Shown here: positions 51,333-59,815 of the stretch, piece by piece | How the letters are laid out: every line of letters starts with the position of its first letter | How positions within the stretch are numbered: position 1 is the stretch's first letter | Assembly (NCBI GenBank): GCA_035468985.1 | Contig: DATISF010000054.1 | Coordinates: 157,501-221,500 of the forward strand | Reading direction: 5' to 3' | DNA from: DASVHS01 sp035468985 | GTDB taxonomy: Bacteria > Acidobacteriota > Thermoanaerobaculia > Gp7-AA8 | DNA length: 64,000 nucleotides | Notes under the pieces: model-generated | What the model was told of the DNA's origin: nothing | What the model saw: only the letters and a program-made list of their open reading frames with translations | The model's database searches: none | Program-made: the position numbers and the translations under genes

Positions 51333-52670
51333 TCAAGGTGCTGAGGGCCACTGCGAGCTCATGCGCTTCATCACAGCGGCCCGCACCCGAAAACCGCTAC
51401 GGGCCGCCTCGGGGCTCGCGGCAAGGTCACGGTAGGAGCTGCTGACGAACGCCATGTAGTCCGTCACGGCCACTCGATAGGTGCGATCGGGGTCGACCGC
51501 GGCCAACGGCGTCACGAACAGCGCGCCGTCGCTCGTTCCCTCGGCCGAACGCGCCAGGAGCTTCATGAGCGTGCTCCCCGCCATCGGGACGATGACGATC
51601 TCGTTGTCGTACGGAAGCGCGGCGCGAAGCGTCTCCAGGTCGACAGGACCTGCCGGCAGCGCCTGCCGGAAGCTGCTCGCCGTCGACATGGCGAAATCGG
51701 CGCGGGCGGATTCGCGCATCGTCTCCACCGTGAATTGCGCGAGATCGCGCACGTCCATCGGCTTCGGGAGCCGCGCGATCGGGACGAACAGCTCGCGGTA
51801 CTGCGGATCGCGCTCGAGATCGCGCTGCATCGCGGCAATTCGCCTTGCCATCCTCCGATCGGGCTTCATCGTGCTGTCGACCGGGACGAGGCGTCCATCG
51901 ACGCCCGAGAGCTTGTGTCCGTCGAACGTGAGGTCGACGACGCTGATGTACGTCAGGTACTGGTACGGCGAGATGAACCACGTCTGCGTCCCAGGAATCC
52001 GCGTCAGCTCCTGCTCGAGATGCGTGTGTGAGCCGAGAATGACGTCGATCCCCGGCACGGCCGCGGCGAGCCTGTAGTCGTCTTCCGCGTGTTCGTGCCC
52101 GATCATGACCACGGCGTCGACGTGCTCCCGTTCGCGGAGCGTCTGCACGACGTCGCGGGCCGCTGCGATCGGGTCGGTAAACGTCAGCTTTGCGGCGGTG
52201 ACCAGGCGCGGGAAGTCGGATCCGGCAACCGCAAACACTCCGATCCTCACGCCTTTGCGTTCGAAGACTCGATAGCGCTCGAAACCAACCGTATTGGCGC
52301 TGAGAATCGGATAGCGAACCTCCGCGCGGCAACGGGTCAGTTCGCCATTGCCGTAGTCGGGATCATGATTCCCGAACGCCATGGCGTCGACGACGCCATT
52401 GAGCCACGCCCACTCCGCGCAGCGGTACTTGTCCGACCACGCCGGCGCGCCCTTGTTCATCATGTCTCCACCATTGAAGACGAGGGCGCCGGCCCTTTTG
52501 TGACGCTCCATGAAGCCGAGGGCGCGTGCAAAACCGCCCTTCTCGGTTCCTTCCGAATAGAAGGGAACCGCGTGCGAGTGGTAGTCGGAGAAATGGAGGA
52601 GCGTCACTGCGGTGCCCGCGCGCAGAGAACCGGCGGCGAGCACCAGCAGCAACGTCAGTCTTGTGATCAC
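51333..52670 (-). CDS. Exported 5'-nucleotidase / bifunctional UDP-sugar hydrolase family protein
   Basis: 445 residues from a GTG at 52670. Signal peptide MITRLTLLLVLAAGSLRA. N-terminal calcineurin-like domain: LLHFSDYHSHAVPF, VFNGGDMMN, AMAFGNHDPDYG, VVMIGHEHAEDD and VILGSHTHLEQELT, all two-metal ligands. C-terminal 5'-nucleotidase domain from about residue 290 (ARADFAMSTASSFRQALPAGPVDLETL). Releases phosphate and nucleosides from nucleotides in the periplasm. No strong ribosome-binding site is seen. Eleven bases separate it from the gene upstream, so both may be co-transcribed. Confidence 0.88.
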   Translation of the reverse strand: MITRLTLLLVLAAGSLRAGTAVTLLHFSDYHSHAVPFYSEGTEKGGFARALGFMERHKRAGALVFNGGDMMNKGAPAWSDKYRCAEWAWLNGVVDAMAFGNHDPDYGNGELTRCRAEVRYPILSANTVGFERYRVFERKGVRIGVFAVAGSDFPRLVTAAKLTFTDPIAAARDVVQTLREREHVDAVVMIGHEHAEDDYRLAAAVPGIDVILGSHTHLEQELTRIPGTQTWFISPYQYLTYISVVDLTFDGHKLSGVDGRLVPVDSTMKPDRRMARRIAAMQRDLERDPQYRELFVPIARLPKPMDVRDLAQFTVETMRESARADFAMSTASSFRQALPAGPVDLETLRAALPYDNEIVIVPMAGSTLMKLLARSAEGTSDGALFVTPLAAVDPDRTYRVAVTDYMAFVSSSYRDLAASPEAARSGFRVRAAVMKRMSSQWPSAP

Positions 52671-52681
52671 TCGAATGGAGA

Positions 52682-53131
52682 TTACTTGTGCAGTACGGAC
52701 TGCATCTCTTTGATCGCCGCTTCGCGTCCCTTGTCCTTGGCGATCTTCTGATACTGGGCGCGGCGGCTCGCGGGAATCTGCCGGATCAATCCGAGATAAC
52801 GTCCCTGAAGCTTGCGCGAGGCAACCTGCTCGGGCGTAATGGCCGCGCGGCGGCGACGCTTCGCTCCGCCTGCCGTAGCGGGCGGACGCCCGCGGCGGCG
52901 TCCCGGCGTGATCGCAGCAATCGCGCTTCGAATCACGCTTCCCGTTGCCTCTTTCAGCGACCGCAGCCGCTGCTCGAGCTCGCCGATCTCGCGTCGCATG
53001 TCGTTCACGTACCGCTGTACGTCAGTGCGTGTGACGCGGCGATCGCCAATCAAACGCTGAAGTACATAACTTGCCTGTCCGGGGGTGAGGTCGTGTGGTG
53101 CTGATTTCGCTCTTCTGCGTCGTCGTGCCAT
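52682..53131 (-). CDS. Very basic coiled-coil protein with AT-hook-like motif; possible nucleoid protein
   Basis: 149 residues, ATG at 53131 with GAAGGAGC seven bases before. It begins MARRRRRAKSAPHDL, has a predicted helix/coil (DMRREIGELEQRLRSLKEATGSVI), a Gly/Arg/Pro core GRRRGRPPATAGGAKRRRR that is a good AT-hook match (RGRPP), and a C-terminal helical region (RRAQYQKIAKDKGREAAIKEMQSVLHK). DNA binding is inferred; the domain order resembles H-NS-like or MucS-type NAPs only loosely. Three ATGCCAC (GTGGCAT on the other strand) repeats lie just upstream and may be an autoregulatory site. Confidence 0.75.
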   Translation of the reverse strand: MARRRRRAKSAPHDLTPGQASYVLQRLIGDRRVTRTDVQRYVNDMRREIGELEQRLRSLKEATGSVIRSAIAAITPGRRRGRPPATAGGAKRRRRAAITPEQVASRKLQGRYLGLIRQIPASRRAQYQKIAKDKGREAAIKEMQSVLHK

Positions 53132-53145
53132 TGAACGCTCCTTCT

Positions 53146-53178
53146 ATGCCACTTTCTATGCCACTTTTCCCATGCCAC
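53146..53178. promoter_or_regulatory. Three ATGCCAC repeats upstream of the basic protein gene
   Basis: ATGCCAC occurs at 53146-53152, 53158-53164 and 53172-53178, on almost one face of the helix (12 and 14 bases apart), with an inverted GTGGCAC at 53213. A cluster like this is typical of a protein-binding operator; the binding protein is not known. Confidence 0.45.
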
Positions 53179-53234
53179 ATTCCCAATACGGCCCGACATC
53201 ATAGCAGCAGTAGTGGCACAGCGAATTGTGGACG

Positions 53235-54734
<1,500 letters not shown>

Positions 54735-54769
54735 TTGTGCTTGATCACTCCTGCGTTTGAAAAGGGCGA

Positions 54770-54778
54770 ATTGTAACA
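54770..54778 (-). promoter_or_regulatory. Extended -10 (TGTTACAAT) upstream of ahcY
   Basis: Read on the minus strand TG-T-TACAAT, 35 bases before the ahcY ATG with GGAG as ribosome-binding site further on. No clear -35. I saw no SAH-riboswitch-like fold in the short leader. Confidence 0.5.
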
Positions 54779-54842
54779 GCGGTTCCGAAAATTCCTCACG
54801 ATGCCGGCCGATTACAATGCCGTCCTCGGAAAAGGAGATGTG

Positions 54843-55904
54843 ATGAAGCGTTTCGGACTCGGGTTCGTGATCCTTCTCATGGCCGCCACACTCGGCGCCC
54901 AGCAGCAGGAGCGGGAGCAGGAAATCAAGAACGTTCAGGTGCTGAAGGGAATGAATCGCGGTCAGCTCGTGCGCACCATGCAGTTCGTGTCGGCGACGCT
55001 CGGCGTCAGCTGCGACTTCTGCCACGTGATCAAATCACCCACTGACCGTGATTTCGCGAGCGACGACAAGAAAGAGAAACGGACCGCGCGCGAGATGATG
55101 CGGCTCGTCATCGACACCAACACGAAGTACTTCGAGGGCAAGGCGGAAGTCTCGTGCAACACCTGCCACCGCGGCAGCACGCAACCTCTCGGCGTGCCGA
55201 TGCTTCCCGTGGCGGAACCGCAGCCGCGCCCCGCGCCTCCAACCGCGGAACAGAAAGCCGCCATGCCGACCCGCGACGAGATCGTGTGGCGATACGCCAA
55301 AGCTCTCGGAAAGATCGACCCGCAAGCGCTGGCCAGCATGGAGCTCAAGGGCACTCGCGAGACGTCGCGAGGCAGCGGCCCGATCGACGTGATCATCGCC
55401 CCGGGCAAGCTGCGCCTCAGCTCGACGACGCCCGAAGGCGAGATGGTGAACGCCGTGAGTGGCACGACGGGATGGGCCCGCGATCAGCGCGGCCTCCACG
55501 CGATGGCACCGAATCAGATCGACACGGCGATGCAGATCGTCGACGCGTACCGGATCACGCTGCCCGACGAGATTCCTGCCGACGCCAGAGTCGGGAAGGG
55601 AAAGATCGGCGACAAGGAAGTGTGGGCGCTGACGATGCCCTTCGGGGCCGACGGCCGGCAGCGCCTTTTCTTCGACCCGCAAACGGGACTCCTCGTGCGG
55701 CGCACGCGCTACACACAGACGGCCATCGGCAACATTCCCCAACAGACCGACTTCTCCGACTACCGCGATGCCGGCGGGATCAACCTCCCCTACACCGTAC
55801 GGGTCGACACGGTCGACCCGCGCGGCGGCGCAACCCGCCGCTACAGCGAGATCCGGACGAACGTAAAGGTGGACGAGAAACTGTTCCGGCAGCCGGAGTC
55901 GTGA
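54843..55904 (+). CDS. Exported di-haem cytochrome c (photosynthetic reaction-centre-cytochrome-like family)
   Basis: 353 residues, ATG at 54843 after GGAGA. Signal peptide MKRFGLGFVILLMAATLGA. Two CxxCH haem motifs, C57-DF-C60-H61 (SCDFCHVIKS) and C105-NT-C108-H109 (SCNTCHRGST), in an NVQVLKGMNRGQLVRTMQFVSATLGVSCDFCH context found in the reaction-centre cytochrome subunit family of Acidobacteriota and related non-phototrophs. From about residue 140 a second, haem-free domain (DEIVWRYAKALGKIDPQALASMELKGT ... LFFDPQTGLLVRRTRYTQTA) resembles outer-membrane lipoprotein-sorting folds. An electron carrier in the periplasm is inferred. No photosynthesis gene is present. Confidence 0.85.
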   Translation: MKRFGLGFVILLMAATLGAQQQEREQEIKNVQVLKGMNRGQLVRTMQFVSATLGVSCDFCHVIKSPTDRDFASDDKKEKRTAREMMRLVIDTNTKYFEGKAEVSCNTCHRGSTQPLGVPMLPVAEPQPRPAPPTAEQKAAMPTRDEIVWRYAKALGKIDPQALASMELKGTRETSRGSGPIDVIIAPGKLRLSSTTPEGEMVNAVSGTTGWARDQRGLHAMAPNQIDTAMQIVDAYRITLPDEIPADARVGKGKIGDKEVWALTMPFGADGRQRLFFDPQTGLLVRRTRYTQTAIGNIPQQTDFSDYRDAGGINLPYTVRVDTVDPRGGATRRYSEIRTNVKVDEKLFRQPES

Positions 55905-55907
55905 GCG

Positions 55908-56123
55908 CTATTCCTCGTCGAGGCGGAAGCCGACCTTGATCTTGACCTGGAACTCCGCGACCTTCCCCTTGGCCACCCGGCCGCGGAGTTCCGTCACCTC
56001 GAACCAGTCGACGTTGCGGAGAGTCTTCGAAGCGCGCTGCACGCCGCTGGCAACCGCCTCGGCGAACCCTTTTTTCGACGTGCCGACGACCTCGACCAGC
56101 TTGTAGACCTTGTCCTCTGCCAT
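55908..56123 (-). CDS. Dodecin-family flavin-binding protein
   Basis: 71 residues, the size of bacterial dodecins. MAEDKVYKLVEVVGTSKKGFAEAVASGVQRASKTLRNVDWFEVTELRGRV... has the beta-alpha-beta-beta order and the conserved Trp (VDWFEV) that stacks flavin in the dodecameric sphere. Stores or buffers FMN/FAD in the cytoplasm. Preceded by AAAGGAGTGG and a TAGAAT box. Convergent with the cytochrome gene three bases away. Confidence 0.93.
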   Translation of the reverse strand: MAEDKVYKLVEVVGTSKKGFAEAVASGVQRASKTLRNVDWFEVTELRGRVAKGKVAEFQVKIKVGFRLDEE

Positions 56124-56202
56124 TTTCCACCACTCCTTTCGCGGCGAATTCTATGACCGCGCTAGAATTAGCGGCTACAGATCCTTCAGATCGGGGAGCG
56201 GA

Positions 56203-57228
56203 ATGAGAGCGGAGAGAATCGAACGGGTGAGGCGGCGGCTCCTCGAGGATGCCGTGGCCGACAACTTCGACACGATTCGGGGCCTGCCGCCTCGCGCGCT
56301 CAGACGGTCGAACCAGATGTTCCACCGATGGCTGCGCTGGTCGCCGGTGCTGCTCATCGCATTCACGCTCACGGCCTCGACGTACTTCATCGAGCCGAAG
56401 GCGCTGCCCTCGCCCGGCCTGCGGCCGCCCTCTCCCGCGAACGGGAAAGAGCACGGCGAAGCCGGGGTGAGGGTCGAGCTTCCAACGCCGGATCAGCCCG
56501 AGCCACCCCAGCGCGTCGCCGCCGCGGCCTTCCCCCTCGCCGTTCGCCGCGTGGTTCTCGATTTCGGCCACGGCGGGATGGATCCCGGAGCCTCGTTCCT
56601 CGGCCTTGCGGAAAAGGACGTGACGCTCGACATCGGACGCCGCCTCCGCACTCTTCTGCAAGCAAGCGGATTCGAAGTCATGGTGACCCGGCCCGATGAT
56701 CGGACCATCCGGCTGCGCGAACGGGCCCGACTGGCAAATGACTCGCGCAGCGACGTCTTCGTCTCCATCCACGTCAACTCGCTCATGAGTCACACGTCGT
56801 CACACGGCGTGGAGACCTACTACCTTGGACCGACCAGCGATCCGAAGCTCACGCAACTGGCCGCCGAGGAGAACAGCATGTCGGGGTATTCGATGGCCGA
56901 CCTGCGCAAACTCCTCGACGGTGTGTACGCCGATGCGCGGCGCGACGAGTCGAGACAACTCGCCAAGACGGTGCAGCAGCAGCTCTACTCGCGGCTTCGC
57001 AATTCCGATCCGGGGCTCGAGAACTGGGGCGTGAAGCGCGCTCCGTTCGTCGTGCTGGTGGCGACGGACATGCCGGCCATCCTGGCCGAAGTCGGATGCA
57101 TCTCGAACGACAAAGAGGCGGCGATGCTCGGGAAAGCGGACTATCGGCAGAAGATCGCCGAAGCGCTGTTCCAGGGGATCCATGCGTACGCCGGAGCGGC
57201 CGAGTCGCCGCAGAAGAAAGGAACGTGA
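56203..57228 (+). CDS. N-acetylmuramoyl-L-alanine amidase (AmiC/Amidase_3 type), membrane-anchored, with in-frame repeat insertion
   Basis: 341 residues from ATG 56203 with GGGGAG before. Short cytoplasmic head, one membrane helix (WSPVLLIAFTLTASTYF, about 47-63), a linker, then the Amidase_3 zinc hydrolase domain (from about 118): VVLDFGHGGMDPGA (His), EKDVTLDIG (Glu), VFVSIHVNSLM (second His), and the catalytic Glu in MPAILAEVGCISND. Cleaves the bond between MurNAc and the stem peptide. Linker residues 69-90 (LPSPGLRPPSPANGKEHGEA...) come from a family C palindrome and are probably neutral there. First gene of an operon with the MamK-like actin two bases downstream. Confidence 0.92.
   Translation: MRAERIERVRRRLLEDAVADNFDTIRGLPPRALRRSNQMFHRWLRWSPVLLIAFTLTASTYFIEPKALPSPGLRPPSPANGKEHGEAGVRVELPTPDQPEPPQRVAAAAFPLAVRRVVLDFGHGGMDPGASFLGLAEKDVTLDIGRRLRTLLQASGFEVMVTRPDDRTIRLRERARLANDSRSDVFVSIHVNSLMSHTSSHGVETYYLGPTSDPKLTQLAAEENSMSGYSMADLRKLLDGVYADARRDESRQLAKTVQQQLYSRLRNSDPGLENWGVKRAPFVVLVATDMPAILAEVGCISNDKEAAMLGKADYRQKIAEALFQGIHAYAGAAESPQKKGT
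56407..56473. repeat. Palindromic repeat, family C, copy 2, in frame in the amidase gene
   Basis: Outer arms CCCTCGCCCGGC and GCCGGGGTGAGGG, inner GCCCTCTCCC and GGGAAAGAGC around GCGAAC. It encodes a Pro/Gly/Glu-rich stretch in the linker between the membrane helix and the catalytic domain. It is more diverged than copy 1 at 5743-5808. Confidence 0.8.
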
Positions 57229-57230
57229 CG

Positions 57231-58265
57231 ATGTCCCCAACCTCCGAGCTTCTTCACGTCGGGATCGACCTCGGCACATCGCGGAGTGCGATCTCGGCGT
57301 CGAACGGCGAGCGCTTCGTCGTCGACAGCTTCGTCGGGTGGCCGGTCGACATGGTGGCAAAGAAGGTGCTGAAGCGCCAGGTGCTCATCGGACACGAGGC
57401 CGTCTCGAACCGGACCATGCTCGACCTTCATCGGCCGCTCGAGCGCGGCCTGCTGAAGGAAGGATCGGAAAAGGACGTCGAGGCCGTCCGCGAGCTGCTG
57501 CGGCATCTCCTCGGACTGGTCGGCGTGGGAAACAGCGGAAAGACGAAATCGTCGAATGTTCGTGCCGTGATCGGAGTTCCGGCCGCGGCGTTGCGCACGA
57601 ACAAGCAGTATCTCCGGAACTCGATGAAGGGAATCGTCGACAGCTTGATGATCGTCTCGGAGCCGTTCGCGGTCGCGTACGGCCTCGATGCCCTTCTGAA
57701 CACGATGATCATCGACATCGGCGCGGGCACGACCGACTTCTGCGTCATGAAGGGCCGGTATCCGACCGAAGAGGATCAGCGGACGCTCACGATCGCGGGC
57801 GACTCGATCGACGCCCACCTGCTGAAACTGATCGAGGAGCGCTACCCGCAGGCCAACGTCACGATCTTCATGGTCCGGGAGTGGAAGGAAAAGTTCAGTT
57901 TCGTCGGCGATGCGCCGCAGCGAGTCAACGTCACCGCTCCAGTCAAAGGCGTGCCGACGGATCTCGATATCACGAACGAGATCAAGGCCGCGTGCGAGAC
58001 GCTCCTCGGCCCGACCATCGAGACGATGCTCGACCTCCTGTCGCGCGTCGAGCCGGAGTTCCAGGAGAAGGTGCGGAACAACATCATCCTCTCCGGCGGC
58101 GGCGGATTGATCCGCGGATTGCCGCAGGCGCTGGAGACGGCGCTCAAGCAGGTCGGCGGCGGCCGCGTGAAGTACATGGAGGATCCGGTCTTCGTCGGAT
58201 CGGACGGAGGCCTGGCGCTGGCGCTGGACGCACCCGACACGGACTGGGAAAAGCTCTCTTCGTGA
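57231..58265 (+). CDS. MamK-like bacterial actin
   Basis: 344 residues, ATG at 57231 preceded by AAAGGAACG, two bases after the amidase stop. Actin/Hsp70-fold ATPase: phosphate-1 GIDLGTSRSAISASNGERF (11-29), then VGWPVDMVAKKVLKRQVLIG; catalytic Glu in IVSEPFAVAYG (Glu143) and phosphate-2 IIDIGAGTTDFC (Asp161), adenosine motif ILSGGGGLIRGLPQAL. The string GIDLGTSRSA, VGWP..(I/M)VAKK and the positions of Glu143 and Asp161 match magnetosome MamK, which is about 347 residues, better than MreB. MamK polymerises into filaments. No other magnetosome gene is in the window. The next gene overlaps its stop (GTGA). Confidence 0.85.
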   Translation: MSPTSELLHVGIDLGTSRSAISASNGERFVVDSFVGWPVDMVAKKVLKRQVLIGHEAVSNRTMLDLHRPLERGLLKEGSEKDVEAVRELLRHLLGLVGVGNSGKTKSSNVRAVIGVPAAALRTNKQYLRNSMKGIVDSLMIVSEPFAVAYGLDALLNTMIIDIGAGTTDFCVMKGRYPTEEDQRTLTIAGDSIDAHLLKLIEERYPQANVTIFMVREWKEKFSFVGDAPQRVNVTAPVKGVPTDLDITNEIKAACETLLGPTIETMLDLLSRVEPEFQEKVRNNIILSGGGGLIRGLPQALETALKQVGGGRVKYMEDPVFVGSDGGLALALDAPDTDWEKLSS

Positions 58266-59077
58266 TCCGGCTGCTGGCGATCGGCGTGGTGATCGTCATC
58301 GCCGCCGCGGTCGCGATCTTTTTTTTCGCGCAGTCGGTCCGGCGCAGCTCCCTCTTCTTTCCGATGCGCTATCCGGAAGGATTCTGGGACACGTCGGCAC
58401 TTCCCATCCAGCCGGAAGAGCGGTGGGTCGCAACGCCGGATGGCGTTCGGCTCAACGCCTGGCTGTTCCGCGCACACGAGCCCGACGCGCCGCTGCTGAT
58501 CTACTTCCACGGGAACGCGGGAAACATCGGCGAGCGCGCGCCCATCGCATCCACGCTGGCGGCGCGCGGAATCTCCGTCCTGCTCTTCGACTGGCGCGGT
58601 TACGGAAAGAGTGAGGGCCGCCCGACGGAAACGGCGCTCTATCGCGATGCGCTGGCGGCGTACGAGGCGGGGAAGCTCATCTCGCCGAACATCTCTCTCT
58701 ACGGCGAGTCCCTCGGCGGCCCCTACGCCGCGTACGTTGCCAAGGAACGTGGAGCGCGGCGCGTGGTCATCGAGAACTCCTTCCCATCGCTGAGCGAGCT
58801 CGGTAACGCACTCTACGCCCCGATTCCCGTCGGTTGGACCGCGCCGTTCTCGCTGACCACCGCACGCTGGCTCAACGAGGCCGGCGCACCGGTCCTGGTG
58901 ATGCACGGCAAGCCCGATCAGGTGGTGCCGTTCAAGCTCGGGATGTCTTTGTACAAGCAGTTGCGCGTCCCGAAGGAACTGCTGGTGAGCGAGACGGCCG
59001 GCCATTGCGAGCTCTCCTCCGTCGAACGAGAGAAGTACTACGACACCGTCGTGCGATTCGTGAAGAGCGGACTGTGA
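58262..59077 (+). CDS. Membrane-anchored alpha/beta hydrolase (BEM46/ABHD13-like)
   Basis: 271 residues from a GTG at 58262. One N-terminal membrane helix (IRLLAIGVVIVIAAAVAIFFFA). Serine hydrolase fold: LLIYFHGNAGNIGERA (oxyanion), LFDWRGYGKSEGRP, nucleophile Ser in LYGESLGGPYAAYVA, Asp in HGKPDQVVPF and His in ETAGHCELS. Family members are lipases/peptidases with uncertain substrates; BEM46 proteins are linked to cell polarity in yeast. Coupled to the MamK-like gene by GTGA and to the methyltransferase by TGATG. Confidence 0.88.
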   Translation: MIRLLAIGVVIVIAAAVAIFFFAQSVRRSSLFFPMRYPEGFWDTSALPIQPEERWVATPDGVRLNAWLFRAHEPDAPLLIYFHGNAGNIGERAPIASTLAARGISVLLFDWRGYGKSEGRPTETALYRDALAAYEAGKLISPNISLYGESLGGPYAAYVAKERGARRVVIENSFPSLSELGNALYAPIPVGWTAPFSLTTARWLNEAGAPVLVMHGKPDQVVPFKLGMSLYKQLRVPKELLVSETAGHCELSSVEREKYYDTVVRFVKSGL

Positions 59078-59727
59078 TGCTGCGGCACGCCTGGCGGACC
59101 CTTCGGAAAAAGGTCAACGCGTACCGCTGCGGGCGGCTGCCGGCCGGCGGCAAGCTGCACGTCGGCTGTGGACCGGTGCACCTCGATGGATGGATCAACA
59201 TCGACAACCGGCGCTATGAAGCCGTCGATTACGTGCTGGACGTTCGCGACGGGCTTCCGTTTCGCGGCCTTCGCTTCATCTTCGCAGAGCACTTCATCGA
59301 GCACCTGCCGTACTGGGAGGCGGAGCGATTCCTGCGCGACTGCCGCGCCGCGCTCGCCGACGATGGCGTGCTCCGCCTCTCGACGCCGAATCTCGACTGG
59401 GTCTACGCGACGCAGTACCACGGAAATGCGGTCAGGGATTGCTTCCTGCTGAATGCGTCGTTCCGCGCCTGGGGGCACCAGTTTCTCTACAACGATGCGA
59501 CGCTCACGGCACTGCTCCATCACGCCCGGTTCGCACGCGTCGAGGCTCGCGCATACGGCGAGAGCGCGCATCCCGAGCTTCGGAATCTCGAGATGCACCA
59601 GCGCTCGCCCGATTCACCGGAGCTTCCGCACGTCCTCGTGTTCGAGGCGAGCGGCGTCGCCATCAGCCGCGAGGAGCAGCTGATCGCGTCCGCCGCCGCA
59701 TACCTGAACGATCTTGGCGCTTGGTGA
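59077..59727 (+). CDS. SAM-dependent methyltransferase (class I)
   Basis: 216 residues, ATG at 59077 sharing its A with the previous stop. Motif I KLHVGCGPVHLDGWINID (SAM-binding Gly loop), acidic post-I DNR, FAEHFIEHLPYWEAERFLRDC, LRLSTPNLDWVY. The HVGCGPVxLDGWxNxD pattern is common in glycosyltransferase-cluster methyltransferases that act on sugars or lipids. Substrate unknown. Last gene of the amidase/MamK operon, followed by a family A palindrome. Confidence 0.85.
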   Translation: MLRHAWRTLRKKVNAYRCGRLPAGGKLHVGCGPVHLDGWINIDNRRYEAVDYVLDVRDGLPFRGLRFIFAEHFIEHLPYWEAERFLRDCRAALADDGVLRLSTPNLDWVYATQYHGNAVRDCFLLNASFRAWGHQFLYNDATLTALLHHARFARVEARAYGESAHPELRNLEMHQRSPDSPELPHVLVFEASGVAISREEQLIASAAAYLNDLGAW

Positions 59728-59731
59728 GCGA

Positions 59732-59810
59732 ACGTCATCCTGAGCCGCGCAGACGGCGAAGGATCTCGAGATGCGCGGCGTGAGATCCTTCGCTTCGCTC
59801 AGAACGACGT
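59732..59810. repeat. Family A palindrome, copy 6, between convergent genes
   Basis: ACGTCATCCTGAGCCGCGC ... CTTCGCTCAGAACGACGT between the methyltransferase and metalloprotease genes, which converge. The right end is mutated (AGAACGACGT for AGGATGACGT). Possible bidirectional terminator. Confidence 0.88.
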
Positions 59811-59815
59811 GATCA

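Noticed and set aside
54735..54842. SAH riboswitch upstream of ahcY
   Set aside because: The leader is only about 35 bases and no matching fold was seen.
56203..59727. Magnetosome island around the MamK-like gene
   Set aside because: No mamA, B, E, M, O, P, Q or mms gene is present; only the actin resembles MamK.
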